A stretch of DNA of 64,000 nucleotides from Cordilura impudica (GCA_963682025.1 OY821519.1:5462668-5526667), one strand, 5' to 3'; counted from the stretch's first letter, positions 1-12,007 are shown. Translations and numbers: made by a program. The notes: generated from the sequence alone by a model not told the origin.

Positions 1-212
1 TTCATCAAAATATATTGATACTTGCGACCTGCAGTTTGATTACAAGCTTTACATGGACACACAGACGGACGGACGGACGGACATCGTTAAATCGAATCAG
101 ATAGTGATTCTAATTCGATCGGTATAATTAAAGATGGGTCTAGGTTAAATGTTTTTGGTAGTTACAAACAGCAGCATAAAGTCATTATACCCAAACCGCA
201 TAATGGTGTATG
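1..212 (+). repeat. DINE-1-like family 1, 3' portion
   Basis: This is the 3' part of a repeat that recurs at least seven more times in the window. It has the segment ending in TACATGGACACACAGACGG, a short GGAC microsatellite, a diverged inverted motif (AATCGAATCAG/CTAATTCGAT), then GGGTCTAGG and the tail ACAGCAGCATAAAGTCATTA. The combination of an internal (GTCC)n/(GGAC)n tract with a conserved core resembles mini-me/DINE-1 elements of Diptera, which are Helitron-derived. It is cut by the window start. Confidence 0.8.
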
Positions 213-1024
213 TAATAAAAATTGGAATTTTTAGTTCCGTAAGAAATTAATTTTTTTATAAGCTGTCAGTTGATAAAAAAAAAAGTGAAGGCGGAAATAA
301 TAGTATTGAAAAATGCTCACTTTATTCGATTATCCCACACTTTTGGAATACAACTTCTTTTTTAGAGAGTGTGTTTCTTTCAATACATATTTAACAAAAT
401 TTTAAAACTTCGCAAAAAAAAAATACAGGTATGACCCTATTTGTGTTATAATAGAAGCTTCTTTAGAATCCACTAAAAAGACATATTTTGAGTTGCACCC
501 AAAAAACTTGATATTTTTGATGATCACTGAAAAAATCGCAACAACAGCTAATGTTGTATACTTATTATTCGCAATTCTTTACAATAAAACAACTGTTTTT
601 AAATTTTATAGTAAATATTAAAAAAACCGTTTTTTGACTCTACAGAAAATTTGTAAATTTTGAGTTGACTACTTGAGAGGTACAGGTACGATATGTTTAA
701 CTAGATTTTAGAAATATATTCCATGACCTGATTCCTGATGGACTACAGTGGAAAGTGTAAGTAAAGTTTTGTATTAAGTATTTATTTTATTCAGTTGAAG
801 AGCACTAAAAATTTCTCTAAGTGTTTAATTTTTTTCCTTACTTAAAAGAAGTTTTGCAATTTTTTCTTGTATTTCTCGCATAATTTCACTTATGACTTTT
901 CTATAATTTTTCAATTATTTGAAAATATTTTTGACGGCATTGTGCTTTCTGTACATATTTCTTACAATATTAAACAAACGTGCCATTTGTTTGATGTTAT
1001 TTAATATTACGTTTATTGGAATAC
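213..1024. other. AT-rich spacer, no gene seen
   Basis: No open frame of coding character and no recognised repeat end. It has many homopolymer A and T runs and ends at the ATAC target duplication of element A. Confidence 0.5.
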
Positions 1025-2145
1025 ACTAGGGGGGCCCTTAATAAAAAAAGTTTTCAAACTCTCGGTCGCACCCCCTCGAAAAATACGAATAGCAAAAAAG
1101 TAAAAAATACAAAATTTTGGGCCAATCAAAAAACATTTAGAAGTGGCTCAACGTGATTGAAAATTTCAAGTGTGTTTATATGGGGAAAATGTGACTTTTT
1201 TCAGATTTTACGAAAATTTCGTGCTATAGTTTAATTTTTCCGACAAATCGTTATATAATTCGGGATAAATATTAAATTATCTTTCTAAAAAGCTATAAGA
1301 CTTAAAAATCGAATGAAACCTACCCAAGAAATAGCAAATGCCCTAGACCACTTTTGTGCCAAAAAAAAAAATAGGTCATGAAATTTGATGGCATTTTTTT
1401 CAAATTTAAAAAATTAATTAAAGCCAACCTTTTGTTTTAGTCTCTATACCTGTAGGTACTCTGATATGAATTATTGTTTTATTACCGCGTTGTTAACCTA
1501 TTAAGCATTCAGACCGAAAATGGAAAATTTTTTGATAAAATTTTAAAAACTCTTTTTTCTAGTATTGAAAAGTTTTCTTAAATAAAATTTAAAGAAATTG
1601 ATCTGGCTCTTTAAGGTCTTATTAAATGCATACTAGAAATTAACTGTGTGGATTTGCCAGAATTGTTTTGACAAGGATTTTATTTTTGCTGATTTCGAGA
1701 AAAATGGGATTTTTGTAAAATATTCTTTAAATGTACTATTTCTAAATACTTTGTATCAAAAATTCATCATTTTTCTACTTCTAAATGTTCTATTCTATCT
1801 TAATAGCCTGAGCTTTCGAAAAAAAGTATTATGACCCCATTAACCCTTTCGGAATTGGGGTCACATATGACCCCATGCTAATAAAAAACAATTTTTAAAA
1901 AAAATTCAAATAAGTGCTATTGAATTTTTAGATGCAACGCTTAAAATATAATAACTAAATGTGTAGAACTTCCGTTCCTAAAATTTGAGTTAAATCCGAG
2001 AACGGTAACCCATTACACTATGTAACAAAAAAAAAAAAAATTTCTCAGGCCTTGGGATGTAATTGTTATTTCTTAGTCTGTTATGTCTTAAAAGTATGGA
2101 AACCACCTAACATTCCTCGGAAACTTTGCTTTTGTGACCAGGACA
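1025..2145 (+). repeat. Element A left inverted arm
   Basis: Imperfect inverse of 4190-5880 (less the MITE). Paired landmarks include CTCTCGGTCGCACCC near 1060 against its inverse near 5830, the GGGGTCACATATGACCCC palindrome near 1857 against 5020-5035, and ACTTTGCTTTTGTGACCA near 2125 against its inverse near 4195. Confidence 0.85.
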
Positions 2146-2286
2146 ATGTGATCCATTAAAATAAGCTAAAATTATGAGAAAAATGTGTTTGAGTCTTTCA
2201 CTACAGAGAAAATCATACAGAACAGCACATATAAATCAAAACTAGATTTTATTGAAACTTCAGAAAACCAAAAACATAAAAGTAAA

Positions 2287-4063
2287 TCAGAAGCGGGTGG
2301 TTTTTCGACATATGCGTTTATACTGCGGGTCACTCTCTCTAATCAATCCCCAAATGTAATCTCCCATCTTTGTTTTGTCCTTGGTATCGCCGCTCAAATT
2401 CCATTATATCCTGATGGAAGCGCTCGCCTTGCTCCTCTGATTATGCTCCCATGTTCTCCTTGAATTTGTCAAGATGTGCATCCAGAATATGGAGTTTGAG
2501 AGACATCCTGCAGCCCATTTTGCCGTAGTTCTCCACCAGACTTTCGACCAGCTCCACGAAGTTTGGGGCTTTGTGATTGCCTAGGAATCCCTTTACCACT
2601 GACATAAAACTCATCCAAGCAGCTTTCTCAACACAAGGGAGCTTCTTGGGGAATTCCCCACACTCGAAGATTTTCTTTATTTGTGGTCCAACGAAGATAC
2701 CGGCTGTAACTTTCGCCTCAGAGAGCTTAGGGAACAAGTCTTGTAGGTACTTGAACGCTGAAGAATTTTTGTCGAGAGCTTTGACGAATTGCTTTATAAG
2801 ACCCAGTTTGATGTGAAGTGGTGGCATCAGTACCTTCTGGGGTCCACCAAGGGCTCCCACTTTACGTTGTTCCTCCCCACTGTGAGTTCAGTTCGTTGTG
2901 GCCATTCACGCTTACTGTAGTGTGCACTGTCGTTCCTGCTGTCCCACAGGCAAAGAAAGCAAGGAAACTTGGTGTAACCGCCTTGCAGGCCCATTAAGAA
3001 TGTCACTATTTTGAAATCTCCGATCACTTCCCAGCCATATTGCTCATACTTCAATGCATTCAGCACTTTCTTGACATTGTCGTAGTTCTCTTTGAGAGAT
3101 ACTGAATGCGCCAGAGGAAGAGACGGATACTTGTTGCCATTGTGAAGCAACACGGCTTTGAGACTCTTGCATGAGCTGTCACTGAAGAGGCGCCACTCTT
3201 TTGGTTCGAAATCAATTCCGATTTCCTCGAACAGACCGGTCACGTCGTGGCAGAAGCAGAGCCCATCTTCGCTGTTGAAGAAGTTGGAAAAAAGTTCGTG
3301 ACGCTTCCTCTGACATGAGACTTTAACACTAGGATCCAGTAAATTCCACTGCATCAGTCTGGACGTCAAAAGTTCAGCATTGGACTTGGTGAGACCAAGA
3401 TCTCTGATCAAATCATTCATGTCCTTTTGGTTGGGATAGGGTTTTTGTTATCAGCTAGTAAATTAAATCCTTCACCTTCATTGTCTTCCTCACTCTTGGA
3501 ATCAGGGCTCTCACAGGAAGACACCTGCTTTTTCTCTGGAGGAGTAGGAACGGGGAGGCCAGAGCTGTGTGGAACTGGAGCCATGGATGAAGGAATGTCA
3601 GGATACATGATTTGACTTGCTTTTTTGCCAGTCCGACGTTTGGAAGGGTCCACCATGCAGAAAAAGCAGTTGCTTGAATGGTCAGTTGGTTCTCTCCAAA
3701 CTCTTGGCACAGCAAACTTCATAGCTCTCTTTTCCCCTCTGTACCATCCTGAAAAAAAAAAAAATATTAGAAAAGAAAAGTACCGTCTAATAAAAAAGTT
3801 AATAGAAATATTTATTTCACCCATAACAAAGCAATATAGTTTTAAAATGTCTTACCTTCCAAAGTCCTTTTGCAGTTTTCACAGGCGAAATGAGGTGCCC
3901 AGGATTTGTCTTGATCACCCACAGGCATGCCGAAATAAACATTGTAAGCTTCGCACATTTTAAAACCTGTTTCCAAGGAGTACTTATTCGCTCTTGTTTT
4001 GATAGAATATCCGCAGATATAACAAAATGCATCTGCAGGATACTTGCAGCCTCGTGAAACCAT
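2287..4063 (-). pseudogene. Element A transposase-type gene, 2 exons, broken
   Basis: Exon 1 (4063-3856) starts MVSRGCKYPADAFCYICGYS and has a cysteine-rich region with CYIC and CENC pairs. A clean intron (3855-3749, GTAAG to TTTTCAG) joins TLE to GWYRGEKRAMKFAVPRVWRE, followed by CFFCMVDPS. Downstream blocks are LNDLIRDLG-like, EWRLFSDSSCKSLKAVLLHN, GDFKIVTFLMGLQGG, FPCFLCLWDSR, LMPPLHIKLGLIKQFVKALD, LSEAKVTAGIFVGPQI, EEQGERFHQDI and MGDYIWGLIRESDPQYKR, with a stop at 2287. I recall this block order from many unannotated arthropod proteins, but know no superfamily name. Lesions: frameshifts near 3430, 2855 and 2385, and a TAA near 2441 just before SEEQGERF. It lies between the inverted arms, so it is the element's own gene. 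The catalytic residues cannot be assigned with confidence. Confidence 0.8.
3749..3855 (-). other. Spliceosomal intron in element A gene
   Basis: On the minus strand the sequence reads GGAAG|GTAAGAC ... TTTTTTTTCAG|GATGG. Removing these 107 bases fuses CKRTLEG in frame with GWYRGEKRAM, restoring a continuous motif. Confidence 0.8.
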
Positions 4064-4189
4064 GTTTGAACGAATTTATCTGTAATAAAATAAGAAACAA
4101 CTCTCAATAAATCACAAGAATGTTGCAAAATTTATTGCGACGACTTTGTTGTTTTAACACACACGAAACGAAATCACAAACTGCGCTGC

Positions 4190-5880
4190 CATGGTCACAA
4201 AAGCAAAGTTATCTTGCGACAATAGCTGTTTTCTATACTTTTGGGACCTAACTGACTAGGAAATAACAATTACAACCCAGGGACAAAAATCTTGTTACAT
4301 AGTGTTATATGCCAAGGCCAGCTTTGGATTTTAAGATATTTTTAAATAAAAATTGCCGAAAACGTGGTTTCTATTAAACTCGATGAAACCACTATTTCGA
4401 ATTTAAAATAAATAATTTGGTTAATTTTTATTTATTTAACCCTTCAGTGCTCCTGGGATCAAAATAATCCATTGTGATATATCTTTGGTGCAATTATCTC
4501 TTTATTGCTCACGAATATAAATTAAAATAAATTTCAACCAATTTTGTTATAAAATTATTAAATGCATAAAAACTATCTATATTTTTTTAAATAAAATAAG
4601 AACACCCACAAATGACCCAAAGGTAATAAAAGACAATTTATTCAAAAGAATATGATATATAAAATTAATTATATTTATTTTGTTGTATTTAAGGATGATT
4701 TAGTGTGCGATACAAATTGTTTTCTGTAATCACTTACGACTTGCAATAAGCATTGCTCTTCTTTAATTTTATATTATTATGTTAATTTTATATTTCATAT
4801 TCTTTTGAATAAAATGTAATGTATCTATATTTAAAAATATCTTAAAATCCAAAGCTGGCCTTGGCAAATAATGGGTAAGGGTTCTCGGATTTTTCCCAAA
4901 TTTTAGGAACGGAAGTTCTACACATTTAGTTATTATATTTTAAGCGTCGCATCTACAAATTTAATAGCACTTATAAATTATTTGAATTTTTTGGATAAAT
5001 AGTTTTTTATTAGCTTGGGGTCATATGTGACCCCAATTTCAGAAGGGTTAATGGGGTCATATTTTTTTTTTTCCGAAAGCTCAGGCTATTAAGATAGAAT
5101 AGAACATTTAAAAGTAGAAAAGTGATGAATTTTTGATACATAGTATTTAGAAATAGTACATTTACAACATATTTTACAAAAAACCCATTTTTCTCGAAAT
5201 CTGCTAAAATCTATTCCTTGTAAAAAAAATCTGGCACAGGGATTTACCTAAAAATTCACACACTTAATCTATAACATACGTTAAATAAGTCCTTGAAGAG
5301 CTAGATCAATTTTTTAAATATTGTTTAAAAAAATTTTCCAAAATTATATCAAAAAAATTTTCCATTTTCGGTCTCAATGCTTAATAGGTTCACAAGGAGA
5401 TAATAAAACAGTACTTCATATCTGAGTGCCTACAGGTATAGGGACTAAAACAAAATTAAGCTTTAGTTAATTTCTTAAAGTTGAAAAAATGTCTTCAAAT
5501 TTCATGACCTAGTTTTTTTTGGCACAAAAGTGGTCTGGGGAATTTGCTATTTCATGGCGAGTTTTAATTCAATTTTGAAGTTTTATAGCTTTTTGGAAAG
5601 ATAATTTAATACTGATCCCGATTCTATAAAAGCTTGTCAGAAAAAATAACCTAAAGAAGGAAATTTTTGTAAAATCTGAAAAATAGTCATATTTTCCCCA
5701 TATAAACCCACTTGAAACTTTCAGTTGCGTTGAGCCACATCCTAGTATTTTTTGATTGGCCCAAAACTTTGTATTTTTAATTTTTTTTTTTTTTTTTTTT
5801 GATATTCGCATATTTCTAGTGGGTGCGACCGAGAGTTGGAACACTTTTTTTTTCTCCATATAGTGAAGGGCCACCCTAGT
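4190..5880 (-). repeat. Element A right inverted arm
   Basis: Partner of the left arm. It is longer only because of the inserted MITE at 4311-4865. It ends in CCCTAGT followed by the ATAC duplication. Confidence 0.85.
4311..4865. mobile_element. MITE with ~38-bp perfect terminal inverted repeats
   Basis: The left end reads GCCAAGGCCAGCTTTGG and continues to about 4348. The right end (about 4828-4865) is its exact inverse ending CCAAAGCTGGCCTTGGC. It interrupts the right arm of element A. The equivalent place in the left arm (around 2010-2020, CCCATTACACTATGTAAC) has no such insert, giving the empty-site structure. There is no coding frame and no clear target duplication. Confidence 0.85.
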
Positions 5881-5884
5881 ATAC

Positions 5885-7085
5885 GCACACTAGAAAAAAA
5901 GTGCTGAATGAAGAGATTTCTTCTTGAAAATACGCTTTCAAGTTAGTACGAATAATTGTTTAGTAGTTTGATGCTATGTAGGCAGTTAATATTTTTCTGA
6001 TCTTTACTTTATTCTGAATCGTTCTAGTGATGTATGTATGTGTTCCAATATAGCATACGTTTTTATAGATTTTAACACCTGGGAATAAAATACGAGTTTA
6101 ACTGTCACCTAGGCTTCGCCATAAGATATTGAAGAGAAAATTATTATTCGATGTAAACATTATTTTCATAAAAAAAGAAAAAACTTTAAGTCTTAGAATT
6201 TTTTAGCACTAAACTTTTTTTGACTAAAATGTGCAGACATTTAAATAAATTTTTAATAATATAACGCTTCCAAATAAGTTGCTATATAGCTTGTAAAACA
6301 GTACTGTGAGTTACTGCAGATTTAATTTAGCAATGAAAAGTATGTATTTGTAAAGTCTGTAAAGCAAGTGCAATTTTTGTTAAAAATTTTATGGGATTCA
6401 AAAATGACATCCATATTCTTATCAAATTTGTGGTAGTATGCAAATGTGACTGCATAATAGTGTGTCACACATATAAATATCTACTCGTACCAAGTGTATT
6501 TGCCATAAAAAATATGTCGTGTTTGTTTTTATATTGTCCTTACTTTAAATGCAAATCTTAAGTCTTAAACTTAAGATATTCATAGAATTTCCTTAACTCA
6601 AGTGCGGTTGTTTTCCTTTTTGTCTTATTTACAGTTTTATGCTTTCTATATAAAAAGTGTGAACATGCACAGACATGCATACATAGTTACAGCTGGTCGT
6701 AAATACTTAAGTTGACATTTGTGTATTATCACTTGCTTTACAAATATTATTGCATTTTTTTTATATACACCATTTAAGTGCATATAAAATCTCAAAGTTT
6801 ATAGTAAGTGTCAAGGTTATATTGCCATATGTAAAACATATTTCCCGAGTAGCAAAAACTTTAAGTAATATTTTATTACTAACATGAATTTTAATAATAA
6901 ATAATTTAAAAATGGAAAAATAGATATCAATAAAAATAACTTGAGCTTTAGCTGTAATAAGCAAGATGAAAGAATTAATTGCTATGCATATTGTAACTCG
7001 ATTTTTTTGTGTTGTCTTTCAGGGACTTTTTGAAAAGTTAGGTAATTTTTTTCTTTGTTTTGTAAATTATAAAAAAATCTTATGT
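5885..7085. other. AT-rich region without recognisable gene
   Basis: Only short frames of low-complexity composition. No repeat family recognised here. It could be single-copy host intergenic DNA. Confidence 0.4.
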
Positions 7086-7905
7086 ATAAGAATATATGTA
7101 TATATGTATGTGTGTATGTTTGCCCTTTATAGGAGACTACAACACTGGACCGATCGTCTTGAAATTTTTACAGTAGATAACTGCCTAGCCAGAAGGAAAA
7201 GGAAGCTATATTTTTTTTTGGATTTTACAAGTAGGCGTGGCAGCACCCATATTAAGTGAAATTTAACATTTAATTTTAACACATAATAACTGGAATACTG
7301 TGACAGCAAGACCTCTGAAACTATGCATATTTACATACTAAACTAATTTGAACAGTTGCGAAAAAAATGGGCGGAGTCGGGCCAATGGGCGTGGCACCCA
7401 CCACACAAAGTAAATATTTTATGTCATATATCTATAGTACTGTAATAGATAAAGCGTTGGGATTTAGTGTGAGTTCATAAGTTGTCAACGTTAGTACTCG
7501 CAAAAACAATGGGCGGGGTCAAACCAGTGGTCATGGCACCTTTAACACATGGTAAATATCAAGAGTACTATGATGGCCAGAGTCTTGAAACTTTCTGCTA
7601 GTCAATTGATTGTTAATGTTAGTAGTCGTACTAAAAATCGGCGCGATTGGGTTAGTGGGCGTGGCACCTCCCATACAAAAAAAAAATTATCTGGAGTACT
7701 ATAAACCTGATAGTCTTGAAACTAGGTGTAAATCCACGAATGATGAGTGTGGGCAGTTATGTGCAAAATGAGCGGGATAAAACCAGTGGGCGTGGCACCT
7801 CCCATATATGGTAAATGCATATTATCATATATCTAGAGTGCTATGACGGCCAGAGTCTTCAAACTTTCTGCACGTCAATTGGTTGTTAATGTGAGCAGTC
7901 TATGA
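7086..7905 (+). repeat. Helitron-like repeat with GGGCGTGGC tandem units
   Basis: It opens with alternating TATATGTATATATGTATG and GCCCTTTATAGGAGACTA, close to the 5' parts of the copies at 51.7 and 52.3 kb. About four units of roughly 140 bp follow, each with AATGGGCGGRGTC, GTGGGCGTGGCACC, CATATATCTAGAGTRCTATG and GTCTTGAAACTTTCTG. The 3' end is not clear. Confidence 0.6.
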
Positions 7906-8870
7906 TTTCAGTCGACTAACTTTGGCGTGTTTATGGTTGTGGGTTTTAAGTTATTTCTTTTCTAAAATTTTCCTAAATATTAATTAGAGTAATAAAAAAA
8001 TTTTGGAGTTTATAGAATGTTTTTTAATGGAGTGCCTAACTTCATCTTTAACTCTTTTGAAAAATTACTGATTATAATTACACTGTGGAACAAATTCAGG
8101 TTAGCAAAAGTTAGGTCGATTCTGAGAGTGAGGGATGAAAATAGAGGCTAAATTAGAAGACCCGTATCGCGGCGTTTGTTTATGTTAGTTCGAATTTTTT
8201 TTTAATCGACCTTCGAACTTTGCAGTCAAATGCCGATTTTCAGCATATTGTTTATATGGTTTTTGGCTATAACTCGTCGACTAATTGATATTTTTTCAAT
8301 CTGTAAAAGCCAAATTATTGCTAGAGACCTTTACAATAATTAAAATTTTAAAAAAAAATTGATTTCGTAAATTTTTGTGGTGCTTATGAAGCAAAATTTT
8401 TTTTTTCATGCTTTTTGAAAATATTTTCCACAAAACTAAGTCTTTTTTGCTTTCTCTTTGATCTATAATAAGCTTCTCGGTTTCTTCAATAAATTTCATT
8501 TGAAAAGAAAACAATCATAATACAAAACTTGCGTTTTCCAGCTTAATATTAATTTACTTCTCATTTTTTATGTACCAATTTTGTTCAGTGTTGGTTTTGA
8601 AGAAACATTGGAAAAGAAATTATAAAAATATGGAAAAAAATATATTTTTGAAATGTTAGTTATGGAAAGTTTAAAGCAAAAAAATTAAATAAATTAAATT
8701 AATGATTTGGCCTTATGCCGTTTACAGGTGGCTGTGGATCAACATCACTGCTCTAAAAAAGGCAAAACGGGAGTATTTGTAATATGTTGATTTACTAAGT
8801 AAAGAGATTTATGCACAAAGTTTTAGGTAAGCCCATTGAAATATTAAAATATGTTGACAAACACCAAAAG
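7906..8870. other. AT-rich region, possible TE debris
   Basis: No gene seen. CACTGTGGAACAAATTCAGG near 8081 looks like a possible transposon end, but I find no partner or duplication. The rest is A/T runs. Confidence 0.35.
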
Positions 8871-9775
8871 CGTATATAGAAAATTAGAAAAGTGGGCGTG
8901 GTCGATAAAAATATATGACGACATTGCCTCGGATATGAGAATAATGTGCAGTAAATTCAAGTGAAACATGTAAAAAATTAAAAAAGTGGACTTAAAAGTA
9001 AGCGTGGCTGGTAAGAAACATATGGCGACCATCTCTGGGGTATAGAGATCGTGTATACCAAATTTCAGAGAAATTCATTGAAAAGTTAAAATTTGTGTAG
9101 CGAACAAATATAAAAGACAGAAAATGAATTGTATACAAAAAGTGGGCGTAAAAGTAGGCGTGGCCGATAAGAAGCATACGGTGACCTTACCTGGAGTATA
9201 GAGATAGTGTGTACTTAATCTTAGAGAAATCCGTTAACAAATAAAAATTTTTATAGTGAACAAATATACGTAAACCAGAAAAGGAATTTTATATAAAAAG
9301 TGGGCGTGAAAGTAGGCGTTGCCGATAAGAAGCATGTGGTGACTTTACCTGGAGTACAAGATCATGTGTACAAAATTTTAGAGAAATCCGTTGACAAATA
9401 AAAATTTGTATAGTGCACAATTATACGAAAAAAAGGAATTTTATATTAAAAGTGGTTGCAAAAGTAAGCGTGAAGGATGTGGTGACATTCCCTGGATTAC
9501 AGAGATTTTATGTACCAAATTTCAGAGATATCCGTTTACAAATAAAAATTTGTATAGCGACCAAATATACCAAAAAACAGAAAATGAATTGTATATAAAA
9601 ATGAGCGCAAAAGTACGCGTGTCCTGTAAGAAGCATATGGCGACCTTTCCTGGGGTATATATATCGTGTGTACCAAATTTCAGAGAAATTAGTTGAAAAA
9701 TACAAATTTCTATAGCGGCCAAATAAACACACACACAAACAGAAAATTAATTTTAAATATATATGTATGTAGATA
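8871..9775 (+). repeat. Tandem array of ~150-158 bp GGGCGTGGC units
   Basis: About six diverged head-to-tail units. Anchor AAAAGTGGGCGTRAAAGTAG recurs near 8983, 9140, 9298, 9449 and 9599 (spacings of about 150-158). Each unit is followed by GCGTGGCCGATAAGAAGCAT, GGCGACCTTWCCTGGRGTA, CAAATTTCAGAGAAATYCGT and TAGCGAACAAATATAC. Short open frames on both strands reflect the periodicity and are not genes. Confidence 0.85.
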
Positions 9776-9872
9776 TGAATGATCGAAAGATTAAAGTGAG
9801 TGAGATCCCTGTCAATACAAGGATATCAACAGAGTAGTTTCAACATATATTACATGATCATTTAAATATATA

Positions 9873-11345
9873 AAAGCTATCTGATCGATGGCTGCCGCGA
9901 TTTTTAATGGCTGAACAACAACTGAAACGTGTCTATGATTCAAAGTGTGCTTTAGAGATGTTTGAAGAAAAATTAACTGAATTTTTACATCAATTTGTGA
10001 CAATGGATGAGACGTGATTTCATTATTATACACTGGAGTCCAACAGACAGCCGGCGGAGTGGTTACAAGCATGCGAAAGACGACTAAAGCGGCCAAAGAC
10101 TCAAAAATCAGCTGGAAAGGTAATGGCAAGTATTTTTGGGATGATTATTGATTATTTGGAGGAAGGAAATACAATAACTGCCAAGTACTGTGTTGAGTTG
10201 TTGTCGGATTGGATGAAGAAATTAAAAAAAAACTCTCCCTATTTAAATAAGAACAAGTAAGAAATTATAGTCGGTCTGGACCGACTATACGATACCCTAT
10301 AGAGGCCCTATCTCTTCGGTCCAACTAATTAGATATAGAAAATGAGCAGAAACCAAATTTGAGTGACATTGTTATTAATTTTTTTGGCTGCAGATATGAA
10401 AAAGTTCATATCGGGTGCTATATTTATATGGGGACCCGGTCGAAAAATGGACCGATCCTGATCATATTTGGTAAAGTCACTTATATTTTGAAAGAATATA
10501 TACAAACCCAATTTGAGAAAAATCTGTGCAATATTTTGTGTTTTTTTGATAGATTTAAATGAAGATCGGGAAGCAGCTCTATATGAGCCCATTGACTAAG
10601 AATTGTCCTGAAGGGATTATTTTTGGACTACTGATTAATGGGTCTAATAAACACATACAAACCCAATTTGACTGAGATCTGTATGATAATTCGGATCTTA
10701 AGGCAATTTATGTCGATTTCATAGGGGTCATTTGTATGGGGCTAGGTTTCACCATGGACCGAAATTCACCAATTTCAACAGCGTTCATCCTTTGGCCGAT
10801 AGAAGCTTACATACAAAATTTCATCAAAATATATCCATATTTGCGACCTGTAGTTTGATTACAAGCTTTACATGGACGCACAGGCGGACGGACGGACGGA
10901 CGGACATCGCTAAAACGACTCAGTAGGTGATTCTGAGTCGATTGGTATAATAAAAGATGGGTCTAGGTCAAATATTTTTGGTAGTTACAAACAGCAGCAC
11001 AAAGTCATAATACTCAAACCACATAGTTGTATAGGGTATAAAAATCATGACAATGCGCCAGTGCATTCATCTGTGTTGGCTTCAGAAAAATTTAAATCTT
11101 TACATTACGAATTGCTACCCTACCCACCGTGTTCTCCAGATCTGGCCCCCTGCGATTATTATATGTTCCCAAACTTGAAAAAATTGCTCCAGGGAAAGAA
11201 ATTTTCCACAAATGAAGAAGTCATATCAGAGAAGGAAACCTATTTTGAAGAGTTTGGCAAATCGTATTTTTCCAAGGCTACCAAGATGTTAGAGGATCGT
11301 TGGAAAAAGTGCTTTTCATTTAACGGAGATCACGTTACAGAATAA
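9873..11345 (+). pseudogene. mariner transposase (DD34D), 5'-truncated, split by repeat
   Basis: The coding remnant lies in two blocks, 9873-10253 and 11041-11345, separated by a DINE-like insertion. Block 1 reads KLSDRWLPRFLMAEQQLKRV ... VTMDET(stop)FHYYTLES ... KSAGKVMASIF ... IIDYLEEGNTIT. Block 2 reads NHDNAPVHSS, YPPCSPDLAPCDYYMFPNLK and ends DRWKKCFSFNGDHVTE. The three mariner aspartates are visible (TMDET, HDNAP, APCDYY). The N-terminal helix-turn-helix region is missing. Lesions include TGA for Trp after MDET, a small deletion at SIFGMIIDYL, and the insertion. No terminal repeats were found. The motifs support a mariner, with subfamily uncertain; it is inactive. Confidence 0.9.
10254..11040 (+). 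repeat. DINE-1-like family 1, complete copy inside mariner
   Basis: It starts CAAGTAAGAAATTATAGTCG with the 5' palindrome AGTCGGTCTGGACCGACT, then ATACGATACCCTATA, the internal GGCTGCAGATATGAAAAAG block, a (GGAC)n tract near 10885, and ends AGTTGTATAGGGTATA. Mariner sequence resumes at 11041 (AAAATCATGACAATGCGCCA). This is the cleanest full-length reference copy (787 bp). Confidence 0.9.
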
Positions 11346-12007
11346 AATAAATTAAAAATCCCAAAAACTGTTTTTTCATTACCAGACTATGGAGTTTTCA
11401 CTCCATCTAGTAAGAGTTAAATAAAGTTATTGTGAAGTTGAGTGCAAATATGTTAATCTAACTGACTTATAATAAGTATCATATTTGAGAAAGAAATAAA
11501 TTTGTTAAGTTCGGCTTTGCTTCGCTTTGCCTTAAGCACAATATTATAAACGCTTTTGGGTACGCTTACCATTTTTAAACAGTGGCCGATACTTAACTTC
11601 TAAGTTCTAATATCACTTAAAATTATAGTTAGTTGTTTATATTCTTTAACTAGTATTTACCATAAATAATAATGGCTCTTTCAAAGTAAGAATTCACTTT
11701 TATATTAAAGATTTTATTATTATTCTACTATTAGAGTGGAAAAGCTATTAAGATCCCTACATATTAGCCCAAAGAGAAACACATTTTTTAACACAGCTGG
11801 TATCTGAATATCCAAAATCATAGTAACGAATCAATACTTTAAGAGCTTAAAACTTATGCGATATTTAAAAGAAAATCAAATTTTTCTTGACTAAAGGTTT
11901 TGGCAATTTTACTTTTTTTGTATAAGTAAAATATTAAATAAAATATATTGAGTTACCTTTTAAAATATGAACGTTTAAAAATAAAAAAGATACCTTGAAT
12001 ACATAAA
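11346..12007. other. mariner 3' flank and AT-rich spacer
   Basis: TTTTTCATTACCAGACTATG just after the stop could be the mariner 3' end, but I cannot pair it. The rest has no gene. Confidence 0.35.

Larger units (their letters stand above)
1025..5880 (-). mobile_element. Element A: DNA transposon with ~1 kb inverted arms
   Basis: Both ends carry the same outward sequence: ACTAGGGGGGCCCTT at the left, and its inverse GGGCCACCCTAGT at the right. Inward similarity continues through CTCTCGGTCGCACCC, the polyA-rich stretch, a GGGGTCAYATRTGACCCC palindrome and on to about 2145 on the left and 4190 on the right. ATAC lies immediately outside each end (1021-1024 and 5881-5884), a likely 4-bp target duplication. 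The unpaired centre is a minus-strand, intron-containing transposase-type gene. The arms are clearly diverged, so the insertion is old. I do not recognise a named superfamily; 4-bp duplications occur in Sola and Ginger among others. The right arm holds a younger MITE. Confidence 0.85.

Noticed and set aside
7127..7309. Possible small genes at 6.7-7.3 kb
   Set aside because: Short low-complexity frames with no start context, no homologous feel and overlap with a repeat.
8081..8120. CACTGTGGAACAAATTCAGG as a second Transib-type end
   Set aside because: It contains CACTGTG but has no matching partner, no CGNCG flank and no nonamer at 22-23 bp.
9391..9738. Overlapping open frames of 61-101 codons on both strands
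   Set aside because: They arise from the ~150-bp tandem repeat; peptides repeat with the unit and have no domain character.
10732..10926. Small proteins ending RTDGRTD within the DINE-like copies
   Set aside because: RTDGRTDG is the translation of the GGAC microsatellite; the frames recur only because the repeat recurs.
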